Shown here: one piece after another, positions 27,798 to 36,358 of the stretch
Layout: every line of letters begins with the position of its first letter
Position numbering within the stretch: position 1 is the first letter of the stretch
Source of the DNA: Bacteroidota bacterium
GTDB taxonomy: Bacteria; Bacteroidota; Bacteroidia; M30B66
Assembly: GCA_027483445.1 (NCBI GenBank)
Contig: JAIXUS010000085.1
Span: 50,206 to 114,205 of the forward strand
DNA length: 64,000 nucleotides
Direction of reading: 5' to 3'
Made by a program: the position numbers and the translations under genes
The notes under the pieces: model-generated
What the model was told of the DNA's origin: nothing
The model's input: the letters and a program-made list of their open reading frames with translations, nothing else
Database searches by the model: none

Positions 27798-30168
27798 CTT
27801 CTTCTGTAATTGAAATGTTATTAATGGTTCTTTCGGGTGCTGCTTTTTGAATGAATATTTTTATTTCATCCTCGGTAAAATTTGAAAGTATCTTTCCAAC
27901 GCTTTTACCTTCACTAACAATGTACTCCATAACATCATCACTTAGGTCTCTACCTAGTGAAATCATAATGCCTCTGTAAAACCTTTTACTTCTCTTTATT
28001 GATTCAAAATTATCATTTAGTATTGGGTCGTTTAATGTTGATTTTATCGCAATTAAATTATTTGCTGAGTTAGGAAATCTTTCTTTGTCATCTTTGGTTA
28101 ACCATTTTTTGATGGTCATTGGATTGGTAATAGTCAAACCTGATTTTTGAAGTTCCTCCATCAAATTATATACTGTATAAAAAGGATTAGAATTAGATTT
28201 ATGGTTGAAATATTTCAATAGTGCTTCTTTCCATATTTTGGAATCGGAATCAACTTTATTAAATCTGCCTTTTTTGTCCTGTTGCGCAGCTATCTCAAAG
28301 AGTTTTTCTTTTGAGAGATTATTATAAATTCTTACCCTATCCTTTTGAATTAAGTTTGAAACCTTACTTTTAGTCCAAGTACTATTGCTTAGGAGCAACA
28401 CATTTTTTGAGCCATCTGAAATGATTTTTTCCGCCTTTTCTTCGAATTCAATTTCATAGTTTATTTGCTCAGTCTCTTCATAGTTATACTCTTTACTGTC
28501 TTTCAATGATTTGTCGTGTAAGTTCTCTATCAAGTCTGAAACCTTAATTTCAATAGGCTTGATTTCATATTTGAGACCTGTTATCTTTTCCCTATCGCTA
28601 GATGTGTATTCACAGATTATTTCATTGAAATATCGATTTTTTAAGTTTTCTAGTATTTCTGATTCCTCTTGGTAGCACAAGAATTTATAATTATGTTTTG
28701 TGTTTAAAAAGTTTCTTACAACATCAAATGGTTGCATTCCATTACCAAAAAGGCTTAGTACTAAAACCTGTTTATTCGTTTTGAAATTATTCTGTGTTTT
28801 AAAAAATTCCTTTAATGAAAGTAATTTGGATTTTGATTTAAATTCATTTTTCCAATTTGGCAGTAAAGGTTCAGGAACTATAATTATATCAAATTCTACG
28901 CTGTTAAGTAGTCGAAATTTGTCGTTTTTGAAATTACTGAAAATCTCGTCTATCAATAGCTCTACCTTTGATATTTCTTGGCCTGGATCAATGTTTTGGT
29001 TATACAAGTTTTCGATTATACATTCTCTGCTAATCTTGAGCATTAAATGTTGAACATAATCTAACTGGTTAGTATTGCGACTGTTGGACTCTTTTGATAG
29101 AACTAATGGATAGAGAAATTTTCTTAACGTTTTTACATTGTTAAGATTGATTGAATATGTAGTTTCTAGATTATCCAAAAAGGCTATAAGAGTATTAATT
29201 GCCACTTCAAATTCAGAATCTTGAATTTGCACTGATTCAATTCTACCAAGACTCAAATCTTCAAGTAAAGCAAACTCTTCATAAGTCCATTTCCATTTTA
29301 TAAATTGTGAATTATTATCTTCAAAACCTTCATTACCAAGGATTACACAATTTGGAATATCTCCTTCTCTCAAATAGCGTTTGATTTTTGTTAAGTCGTT
29401 GTCTTTATATTTATTCTTTCCAATTACAATTAAACTTTCAATCTTAATTCCTTTTTCCAAAACGTATTCTTCTAATGTTTCAAAATCAGGTACACAAAGA
29501 ATCATTGGTTCAATTGGTATGTGATTCCAAGATTCTGTACCATTTTTAGAAATCCATCTTATAGGAATTGCTTTTAGGATGTCAATATCAGTGTATGTTT
29601 GATTTTTAATTTCATCATCAAATTCCTTTTTTTCTAGAATTATGGCAGATTTATAGTTGAATTTTGATGGAAACGATTCGACTTTAAAAAGTAATGAATA
29701 GAGCTCTTTATATGCAGTGAATTTTGTCTTGACTTTTCTATTGCTCAAATCAGCATTTGTAATAATCCAATTCTTCCTAATTTGTTTTGCTGTTAATGTT
29801 CGAGAGGAACCATCACTAGGTACTGCTACAATAAAGTTATCATCCTCCTTTCTAATAATTTTTCCTCTTGTCCCATTGTAACCCTGAATAACATCACCAA
29901 CTTTATATTCTGTTTTATCGTCACAGTAGTTTTTGAAAAATAAAGAGATTGCCGCAGCAAGCATAGTAGGGAACTGAGATATTGAAGGTAACTCCTTATC
30001 GAAGGACTCAATAAAAAGATTTTTATTTGTATTAAGGGCTTTGTCAATCAAATAAAAATTAATTGATTGGAAATGAGAAATAGCAAAGGAATCGATATTG
30101 TATTCAGCATTTAGAAAGCCGTTAGCTTTCTCTGAAAGTTCCCAAACATACTTTTCAATCTCTTTCAT
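27784..30168 (-). CDS. drmE: DrmE-like protein, first gene of the DISARM-like operon
   Basis: 794 residues from the start at 30168 (MKEIEKYVWELSEKANGF); the open frame continues upstream but through non-coding-looking sequence. It resembles DrmE, the poorly characterised ~800-residue protein of class 2 DISARM, in size, position beside drmA and overall character: an N-terminal segment with a small barrel (KVGDVIQGYNGTRGKIIRKE), a middle with Rossmann-like strands (EFDIIIVPEPLLPNW, KQVLVLSLFGNG, KNVLLLSNSTWTKSKV) and a helical C-terminus (SLGRDLSDDVMEYIVSEG). No nuclease, methyltransferase or ATPase motif is evident. The DrmE label rests partly on context. Confidence 0.65.
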   Translation of the reverse strand: MKEIEKYVWELSEKANGFLNAEYNIDSFAISHFQSINFYLIDKALNTNKNLFIESFDKELPSISQFPTMLAAAISLFFKNYCDDKTEYKVGDVIQGYNGTRGKIIRKEDDNFIVAVPSDGSSRTLTAKQIRKNWIITNADLSNRKVKTKFTAYKELYSLLFKVESFPSKFNYKSAIILEKKEFDDEIKNQTYTDIDILKAIPIRWISKNGTESWNHIPIEPMILCVPDFETLEEYVLEKGIKIESLIVIGKNKYKDNDLTKIKRYLREGDIPNCVILGNEGFEDNNSQFIKWKWTYEEFALLEDLSLGRIESVQIQDSEFEVAINTLIAFLDNLETTYSINLNNVKTLRKFLYPLVLSKESNSRNTNQLDYVQHLMLKISRECIIENLYNQNIDPGQEISKVELLIDEIFSNFKNDKFRLLNSVEFDIIIVPEPLLPNWKNEFKSKSKLLSLKEFFKTQNNFKTNKQVLVLSLFGNGMQPFDVVRNFLNTKHNYKFLCYQEESEILENLKNRYFNEIICEYTSSDREKITGLKYEIKPIEIKVSDLIENLHDKSLKDSKEYNYEETEQINYEIEFEEKAEKIISDGSKNVLLLSNSTWTKSKVSNLIQKDRVRIYNNLSKEKLFEIAAQQDKKGRFNKVDSDSKIWKEALLKYFNHKSNSNPFYTVYNLMEELQKSGLTITNPMTIKKWLTKDDKERFPNSANNLIAIKSTLNDPILNDNFESIKRSKRFYRGIMISLGRDLSDDVMEYIVSEGKSVGKILSNFTEDEIKIFIQKAAPERTINNISITEEDESI

Positions 30169-30453
30169 ATAACAGACATCAGTGCGTAGGCAAATAAGTG
30201 GCTCTTTTGGTTTTGCGAAGCTTTGGCTTGTGGGTGGGGCAAAACCAAATGTGCCACTTGCGGGCTGGCTAAAATTGTTTTTAAAAACGTGCGGTGGGAA
30301 AAAAATAAAAAACATAGGGGCGGCAATGAGTGTCGGCTTACTCGTTGTCCGTTATTTGTATCGTTTCTATGTCTTTGGTCGCCTGTCAAAATGGTTTACT
30401 TTTTCTCTGTTTTTAGTCGTCTGTTCGTTGTTGTCGGGTCATCCTTTACACTA

Positions 30454-30913
30454 GCTGCCAACTAGTTCATTCGCGCATCTTTATTCGCTTATTCTTCCTT
30501 TTTTGATTGCTTTGCGCAAGTTATACTCAATTATCGAAAGACCAAATACACTGTTCAAAAGTTGCTAAAACCTATGACTTGGGTTATCAGCACCAGTCCC
30601 GATTATTAATTCGGCTATCATTGTTGGTTTTGGTTTTTGTGCGATAGAGTGCCTTTATACACCCGTTTACCATCGGCCTGTACTAATTGCATAGAGGTTA
30701 GAGTGGCATTGTACTGCTAGAGGCTTACCTTTTACCCAGCGGCACCGGTAAGCCACGTTAGCGATTGCCGCGGAAAGCCCGCAGGCTGCGGCGCTGCGCA
30801 GGGCGCGAAGCCGCGAGGGGGCAGAGCAGGCGAGGACTTGCAGCAGAAAGCGCGGCCGCTGCACGGGGGCTTGCAGTGTTGCCTGTGGCCCGCACTGCGG
30901 CAACGCCCAAAGC
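30454..30913 (-). repeat. Copy 2 of the ~460-bp interspersed repeat heading accessory array 2
   Basis: Diverged second copy of 8871-9343, same orientation, with shared blocks along the full length including GCGAGGACTTGCAGC, GCGGCCGCTG and TGCGGCAACGCCCAA. The module-proximal end (30454-30528), on the minus strand, reads GAGTATAAC, TTGCGCAAAGC, ..., GATGCGCGAAT, GTTGGCAGC: a short attC-like hairpin whose final GTTGGCAGC opens module A. As for copy 1, it lies between the stop codon of a backbone gene (31006) and the first gene of an accessory module. Confidence 0.75.
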
Positions 30914-31005
30914 ATGGGCATGGAGCGTAGAGTAATGTGGAATAGGGTAGGGCTTGGGTGCTTTACCAGGCCTTTGCGTGGCTTGTTGTGTCGGGCAGTG
31001 CTGCC

Positions 31006-31839
31006 TTAGTGGCTTATTGCTTTGCGCAAGGCTATGCCGAGGCCGAAGAGTAAGCCGTTAGTGGTGGCAATGGCGCCGGCAATGGAGGCATCGAGTCGGG
31101 TGGCCAGCAGGTAGCCCAGCAGGCAGCTTAGCAGGCCGAAAAGGGCGGCGAGTACGAGCATCTGCCTTAAGGTGCGGGCAAAAAGCGCGGCCAGGGCAGG
31201 CGGGCCCACCATAAGCGAAATAACGAGAATGGCGCCTACCGACTCAAACGCGCTTACGGTGGCCAGCGAAACCATAGCCATAAGCACATAATGCCAAAAG
31301 AGCACTGAAAAGCCCGAGGCCCGGGCAAAGCCGGCATCGAAGGTGGCCGACCAAAATGCGCGGTACCCCATCCACACTACAAGCACCAGGGCAAGGTCGA
31401 TGAGCAGGGTTGTCCACACGGCGCCCGGCAGTCCTGCATAGCGTGTTTCGAAGGGTATGAGGGCCAAATCGCCATAGAGTACGCATTCCTGGTCGAGGTC
31501 GGTTTGGCGGCTAAAGAGGGTAACGAGAATTACGCCGATGGCAAATAAAAAGGTGTAAATGAGGCCAATGGCGGCATCGCTTTGTACGCGCATTTTTTGC
31601 TGCACGGTTTCGATAAGCAGGGTAACAAGCAGGCCGGTGAGGGTTGCGCTCAGCAGCATGGGCCAGCCGTGGAGCGAGCCGCTTAGCAGATAGGCCACCA
31701 CAATGCCGGGCAAAACGGCATGCGAAAGGGCATCGCCAAACATGGTCATGCGGCGCAACACGAGAAAGCTCCCGGGAATCACACAAGCCAATGTTACGAG
31801 GCAGGCGGTAAGAAGAATGAGCAAGTCGTTGGCGTTCAT
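31006..31839 (-). CDS. Mn/Zn-type ABC transporter permease, second subunit
   Basis: 277 residues with about eight hydrophobic segments, an ABC-3 (ZnuB/MntB) family permease: MTMFGDALSHAVLPGIVVAYLL near the N-terminus and GAILVISLMVGPPALAALF in the coupling region are signature segments. It is the last gene of a four-gene minus-strand set; its ATG overlaps the end of the preceding permease by 4 bp (31836-31839). The two permeases probably form a heterodimer importing Mn2+ or Zn2+ with the ATPase and lipoprotein encoded upstream. Confidence 0.9.
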   Translation of the reverse strand: MNANDLLILLTACLVTLACVIPGSFLVLRRMTMFGDALSHAVLPGIVVAYLLSGSLHGWPMLLSATLTGLLVTLLIETVQQKMRVQSDAAIGLIYTFLFAIGVILVTLFSRQTDLDQECVLYGDLALIPFETRYAGLPGAVWTTLLIDLALVLVVWMGYRAFWSATFDAGFARASGFSVLFWHYVLMAMVSLATVSAFESVGAILVISLMVGPPALAALFARTLRQMLVLAALFGLLSCLLGYLLATRLDASIAGAIATTNGLLFGLGIALRKAISH

Positions 31840-33131
31840 GCTTTGGGTGGAATGGCGGTGTTGTGCGGGTCGCGCTCAGGGTTTTGCAGCAGATGCTCCA
31901 ATTGCTCTTCAATTTCGGGGGTGATGACATGCTCCATGGCCTCGGCATCGTCGTGTACATGGTCGGGCGCCAGGTGCAGGTAACGCTGCAGGTAGAGCTC
32001 CCAAAGGCGGTGGAGCCGCACCACGCGACGGGCTTCGCGCAGTCCTTCGTCGCTCAATTGATAGGCGTGCAAATGGTGCAGCAGGAGGCCTTTGAGTTCA
32101 AGCGTTCGGAGTCCGCGGCGCAGGGCCTGAGGGGCAAAGGCGCGTTGGTTGAGGAGGTCTTCCTCCAACACCGACTGCTGTAGGTTGCCCGATTTCTCGC
32201 CCAGCTGGTAAAAGAGTTTGAGGATGTTCTCGCGCAGCATGGTGTTGCGGTTGTTTCGGTGGGTTTGCCAGCGGGCCAGCACGCCGCTACGGGGGGCGAA
32301 GAGCATAGAAATGCCGGCCAGAAGGGTGGCAGCCACCACAATCCATGGACCGGTGGGCATGCCCGGCGAAAGGAACGAAACGAAGGCGCCGGTATAGCCG
32401 CTAAGCATGCCAATACAAGCGGCAAGCAGCAGCATACGGGCAATGGAGTGTGTCCAGAATCGGGCTGCGAGCGCGGGAGTAATGAGCAAGGCCGCCATGA
32501 GCACTACGCCTACGGCTTGAATACCTACCGATACGGCCCAAACGGTAAGCACCGACAAGCAAAACTGTAGGGCAGGTACAGGCCATCCCGCGGCGCGGGC
32601 ATACTCTTCGTCGAATGCCAGCAGGGTGAAGCCGCGCCGGAGCAAAAGGATGCTGGCAATGATGAGGATTGCTGAAATACCAAGCAGTTGAACATCGGCC
32701 GAAGTAATACCTGCGGCCTTTCCGAAGAGGTATTTCTCGAGTCCGGCCTGGGCGGCGAAGCCTTGGTGTTGAATATAGGTGAGCAACACGATGCCGAGTC
32801 CGAAAAAGGTAGAAAGGAGGAGCGAAAGCGCGGTATCGGGGCGGGCAAGTCGCCTGCGGCTGATGGCTTCCATGAGCGCCACCGAGAGTAATCCACTCAA
32901 CAGAGCCCCAAGCAGGAGCAGGGCAGGATTTTTCTCGTTGTTGAGGAGAAAGGCCACGCAAATGCCGGGCAGCACGCTGTGGGCAATGGCGTCGCCCATC
33001 AATGAGCGTTTGCGTAAAAAGGTAAAGCAGCCCACAAGGGCCGAGATGAGGCTAAGCAGAAGCACTCCGGCCACCACCAGCCGGATGTTGGGTTCGCGTA
33101 GGAAAAGGAAGGAAAGTGCCTGTTCGCCCAT
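31836..33131 (-). CDS. Mn/Zn-type ABC permease fused to a DtxR/MntR-like regulatory domain
   Basis: 431 residues. Residues 1-290 are an ABC-3 permease (RSLMGDAIAHSVLPGICVAF, VVLMAALLITPALAARF). Residues ~300-430 are soluble and match the DtxR/IdeR/MntR family: a winged helix-like part (ENILKLFYQLGEKSG, LRRGLRTLELKGLLLHH, YQLSDEGLREARRVVRLHR) and the metal-binding dimerisation helices (LWELYLQRYLHLAPDHVHDDAEAMEHVITPE read as separate helices) with the expected His, Asp and Glu residues. Such fusions occur in Bacteroidota. The fused domain may sense cytoplasmic metal and gate transport, or bind DNA near the membrane. Confidence 0.9.
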   Translation of the reverse strand: MGEQALSFLFLREPNIRLVVAGVLLLSLISALVGCFTFLRKRSLMGDAIAHSVLPGICVAFLLNNEKNPALLLLGALLSGLLSVALMEAISRRRLARPDTALSLLLSTFFGLGIVLLTYIQHQGFAAQAGLEKYLFGKAAGITSADVQLLGISAILIIASILLLRRGFTLLAFDEEYARAAGWPVPALQFCLSVLTVWAVSVGIQAVGVVLMAALLITPALAARFWTHSIARMLLLAACIGMLSGYTGAFVSFLSPGMPTGPWIVVAATLLAGISMLFAPRSGVLARWQTHRNNRNTMLRENILKLFYQLGEKSGNLQQSVLEEDLLNQRAFAPQALRRGLRTLELKGLLLHHLHAYQLSDEGLREARRVVRLHRLWELYLQRYLHLAPDHVHDDAEAMEHVITPEIEEQLEHLLQNPERDPHNTAIPPKA

Positions 33132-33134
33132 GGT

Positions 33135-33920
33135 TTATTTCTCGCGTACGGGAAAGTTTCGGCTGCGCATCTGATCGCCCACCTGCGAAAGTACAGTAAG
33201 CTTACCGCTGTAGGTAGAGCGCAGTAAATCGTCGGTAAACACTTCAGATGTCGGACCGCAGGCAATGAGCGAAGCGTTAATCAGCACGAGATAATTGAAG
33301 TAATCGGGCGCTGTGTGCAGGTCGTGATGCACCACCACAATGGTTTTACCCGCTTCGCGCATGTTGCGGAGGAGGTTCACGATCGATTGCTCGGTTGAGG
33401 CATCCACACCCACAAAGGGCTCGTCGAGCAGGTAGAGCTCGGCCTGCTGGGCCAATGCCCTCGCCAGAAAAACGCGTTGTTGCTGTCCGCCGGAGAGCTG
33501 CGAAATCTGCCTTTGGACAAACTCGCCCATGTTCACCTGCTCAAGGGCTTCCTTCACCAGCCTGCGGTCGTCTTTGCCAATGCGGCGAAAAAGTCCAAGG
33601 TGCGGAAAGCGCCCCATCATGACCACTTCTTCAACGGTAGCCGGAAAATCCCAGTCGATGGTTTGGCGTTGCGGAATGTAGCTCACTTTTTGACGCACCT
33701 GCCTGAGCTCGGCGCCCAGCAGGCGGGCATAACCCGAATTGAGGGGCACCAGTCCGAGCAAGGCTTTAATGAGGGTCGATTTCCCGGCGCCATTGGGCCC
33801 CATGATGCCGATCATTTCGCCTTGGGGCAGGGTAAAGTCGATGTTCCACAACACGGGTTTTTTGTGGTAAATCACGGTAAGGTTGTGGGCTTCGAGGGCC
33901 GGCGTTGTGAGGCTCATCAT
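33135..33920 (-). CDS. Mn/Zn-type ABC transporter ATP-binding protein
   Basis: 261 residues with Walker A GPNGAGKSTLIKALLG (~40-56), Q-loop in VSYIPQRQTIDWDFP, signature ISQLSGGQQQRVFLARAL, Walker B LYLLDEPFVGVD and switch His in VVVHHDLHTAPDYF. The QRxxIDWDFP segment after the Q-loop is typical of the Mn/Zn importer ATPases (MntB/ZnuC group). It lies 3 bp upstream of the DtxR-fused permease and 189 bp downstream of the lipoprotein gene. Confidence 0.93.
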   Translation of the reverse strand: MMSLTTPALEAHNLTVIYHKKPVLWNIDFTLPQGEMIGIMGPNGAGKSTLIKALLGLVPLNSGYARLLGAELRQVRQKVSYIPQRQTIDWDFPATVEEVVMMGRFPHLGLFRRIGKDDRRLVKEALEQVNMGEFVQRQISQLSGGQQQRVFLARALAQQAELYLLDEPFVGVDASTEQSIVNLLRNMREAGKTIVVVHHDLHTAPDYFNYLVLINASLIACGPTSEVFTDDLLRSTYSGKLTVLSQVGDQMRSRNFPVREK

Positions 33921-34109
33921 TTATTTAGGGCTTACTGAAAATTCAGAAATGCAGCAGATGCTGTATTTCTGGCTAACGAAAAATTGAACTTCATGAATTT
34001 TAGCGTGCATGGGTTTTCAAAAGCTCGACGATAAACTCTTGCATTAGGTCTAATTCAAACAGAGGCTAAAGCCTGATCAATAAAACTATTGAGTGTTTTT
34101 CATTAAGCC

Positions 34110-35018
34110 CTACTTAAGCGCATTGTGGATAGTTCGGGCATTGTGAATCATCATGCCGGCGTAGGTGCCCTCGGGTGTGCCTTGAGCACCCATGGCATCG
34201 GAAAACAGGCTGCCCCCGATTTTTACCGGAAAGCCTTTGGCCGCGCAGCCTTCGAGCACTGCTTTGATGGATTTGTCGGACACCGACGTTTCAACAAACA
34301 CGGCCGGAATGCGGCGCTCCACGATAAAATTCACCAAGTCGCTCACGTCGCGCAGTCCATACTCCGAAACGGTCGAAACGCCCTGTAAGCCTTTCACTTC
34401 AATGCCGTAGGCAAGCCCGAAGTACTGGAAAGCGTCGTGCGAGGTAATCAGTACTTTCCGCTCCGCGGGGATGGCTTTAATCAACAGCTCCACCTCATTG
34501 CGCGCCGAATCGAGTTGGCGTAGGTATCGGGCTTTATTGCTTTCGATTTTGTCTTTGGCTTCCGGATAAATGCCCATCAACGTGTCGGCAAGGGCATTTA
34601 CGCCATACGACCATGAAACGATGTCCATCCAAATGTGTGGGTCGATGGTTTCGGGTTGATCTCCGGCGCGCTGGTAGCGGTTTTCAGGAATGTTCTCGGC
34701 AAAGGGAATGACGGGTTTTTGCTTGCTCAGTTTCCCGAGCACTTCCGCCATTTTGCCTTCGAGGTGAAAGCCGTTGTACACCACCACAGCGGCTTCACTG
34801 AGCTTTTGCATGTCGCCCTGACTCACCTTATACAAATGCGGGTCGACGCCCGGCCCCATCAGGATTTCAGTTTCGGCCACACCTTCGAGCAAGGCCGCCG
34901 TGGCATCGCCAACCATGCCGGTGGTGGCCAAAACTTTTTGAGGGCCTGAATTGGGGGCAGAACCGCAGGCGCTCAGGATGGCCATCAGTAAAATGAAAGG
35001 AAAAGTGTATCTAAACAT
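34110..35018 (-). CDS. Mn/Zn-binding lipoprotein of the ABC importer
   Basis: 302 residues with a lipoprotein signal (FPFILLMAILSACGS, lipobox Cys ~18) and the cluster A-I (ZnuA/MntA/TroA) fold. Metal ligands are recognisable: His in GVDPHLYKVS, His in TIDPHIWMD, the SHDAFQYF segment, and the acidic VETSVSDKS segment near the C-terminus. There is no His-rich loop, which fits Mn-type rather than dedicated Zn-type proteins, but metal choice is not certain. First gene of the importer set, preceded by the palindrome at 35060-35077. Confidence 0.92.
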   Translation of the reverse strand: MFRYTFPFILLMAILSACGSAPNSGPQKVLATTGMVGDATAALLEGVAETEILMGPGVDPHLYKVSQGDMQKLSEAAVVVYNGFHLEGKMAEVLGKLSKQKPVIPFAENIPENRYQRAGDQPETIDPHIWMDIVSWSYGVNALADTLMGIYPEAKDKIESNKARYLRQLDSARNEVELLIKAIPAERKVLITSHDAFQYFGLAYGIEVKGLQGVSTVSEYGLRDVSDLVNFIVERRIPAVFVETSVSDKSIKAVLEGCAAKGFPVKIGGSLFSDAMGAQGTPEGTYAGMMIHNARTIHNALK

Positions 35019-35059
35019 CGCCGTAAATGTACGTGATGTTTTTGATACGCTAAAAATAA

Positions 35060-35077
35060 ATTTAGAGTTCCCTAAAT
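35060..35077 (-). promoter_or_regulatory. Candidate MntR/DtxR-type operator before the metal-importer genes
   Basis: Perfect inverted repeat ATTTAG (35060-35065), 6-nt spacer, CTAAAT (35072-35077), 42 bp upstream of the lipoprotein start codon. Shape and sequence (TTTAG...CTAAA) resemble DtxR/MntR family boxes. It overlaps the stop codon of glgC (35072-35074). The only visible DtxR-like domain in the window is the one fused to the permease. Confidence 0.55.
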
Positions 35078-36355
35078 CTTACCAATCTTGCTTCCTGAGG
35101 GAATTACGGCCTTTTTCTTCACCACCACAATGCCATCAACCACACAGTACTGATCGGTTTCTGTGTTGGCCAATCCTTCGCCCCCGCAAATGGTAACATC
35201 GTCGCCAATGCGGCAGTCTTTGTCGATGATGGCATGTTCAATTTTGCACCGCTTACCAATGCCCATTGGAATATCGTCGGCCTGTTTTACCAGCTCTTCG
35301 AGGGTTTGGTAGTAATCGTTCCCCATGATGATGCTGTTTTTCACGAGCGATTTTTCGCCGATCCGCGAGCGTATACCGACCACCGAGCGTTCGATTCGTT
35401 TGGCGTGGATGATACAGCCTTCGGCGATAATCGATTTGTTGATGGCCGTTCCGAAAAACTTCGAGGGCGAAAGGGCCCGCGAACGGGTGAAGATGCGTTT
35501 GTGGTTGTCGAAGAGGTTAAACTGCGGCAGATTGTCGCAAAGCTCGAGGTTGGCTTCGTAAAAGGAAGGAATGTTTCCGATGTCGGTCCAATAGCCGTCG
35601 AATTGATAAGAAGCCACGGTGTAGCGGGTTTGGATGGCCGAAGGAATAATGCCTTTTCCAAAATCGGTGGCCTCGGGGTGGTCCGCAAAGAGCTTCATGA
35701 GGGCTTCTTTGCGGAAGATGTAAATTCCCATAGAGGCGAGGTATTCCTTGCCCTTTCGTTTCAGCGCAGCCGGCACGGGCGATTTCCAGTCGGGCAGCAG
35801 CTCCGCCTTGGGCTTTTCGATGAAGGTACTGATGTAGCCTTCTTTGTTCACCTTCATAATGCCAAATTCGGTCGCCTCCTTGGCCACAACCGGAATGGTG
35901 GCAATGGTGAGGTCGGCTCCCTTTTCTATGTGATACTCCGCCATGAGCTTGAAATCCATCTGATACAGCTGATCGCCCGAAAGCACCAACACATAATCGT
36001 AGTCGTGCGAGCTGAGGTGATGCATGCTTTGCCGCACGGCATCGGCGGTTCCCTGAAACCACTTGTCGCTGGCCGGGGTTTGCTCGGCGGCGAGGATATC
36101 CACAAAGCCCGGACTAAAGCTATCGAACTGATAGGTGTTTTTGATGTGTCGGTTCAGCGAGGCCGAATTGAACTGGGTGAGCACAAACATGCGGCGCACA
36201 CCCGAATTGATGCAGTTCGAAATCGGAATATCAATGAGGCGGTACTTTCCTCCAATGGGCACGGCGGGTTTCGACCGGTGGCTGGTTAATGGATACAGTC
36301 GGGAGCCTTGTCCGCCCCCGAGAATCAGGCAAATCATTTTAATAATTCCGCTCAT
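35072..36355 (-). CDS. glgC: Glucose-1-phosphate adenylyltransferase (ADP-glucose pyrophosphorylase)
   Basis: 427 residues. Makes ADP-glucose from glucose-1-phosphate and ATP, the committed step of glycogen synthesis. Motifs: LILGGGQGSRLYPLT (nucleotide loop), SKPAVPIGGKYRLIDIP, YVLVLSGDQLYQMD, FIEKPKAELL and GYWTDIGNIPSFYEANL, followed by a left-handed beta-helix with IIDKDCRIGDDVTI. An alternative start at 36337 (MICLILGGG) would remove six residues. It begins 3 bp after glgA, so the two are cotranscribed. Confidence 0.95.
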   Translation of the reverse strand: MSGIIKMICLILGGGQGSRLYPLTSHRSKPAVPIGGKYRLIDIPISNCINSGVRRMFVLTQFNSASLNRHIKNTYQFDSFSPGFVDILAAEQTPASDKWFQGTADAVRQSMHHLSSHDYDYVLVLSGDQLYQMDFKLMAEYHIEKGADLTIATIPVVAKEATEFGIMKVNKEGYISTFIEKPKAELLPDWKSPVPAALKRKGKEYLASMGIYIFRKEALMKLFADHPEATDFGKGIIPSAIQTRYTVASYQFDGYWTDIGNIPSFYEANLELCDNLPQFNLFDNHKRIFTRSRALSPSKFFGTAINKSIIAEGCIIHAKRIERSVVGIRSRIGEKSLVKNSIIMGNDYYQTLEELVKQADDIPMGIGKRCKIEHAIIDKDCRIGDDVTICGGEGLANTETDQYCVVDGIVVVKKKAVIPSGSKIGKI

Positions 36356-36358
36356 GGC

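Noticed and set aside
30182..30465. Two overlapping plus-strand frames between drmE and repeat copy 2
   Set aside because: Random composition, opposite to the operon, and crossing the module boundary.
5351..30913. Accessory modules as ordinary transposons with terminal inverted repeats
   Set aside because: No transposase or target-site duplications are visible; boxes differ between modules but match within each, and hairpins are shared between adjacent modules, which fits cassettes better. Not fully excluded.
35234..36289. 351-codon plus-strand frame opposite glgC
   Set aside because: Antisense shadow of a clearly identified gene; His/Val/Gly-rich composition is an artefact of codon bias.
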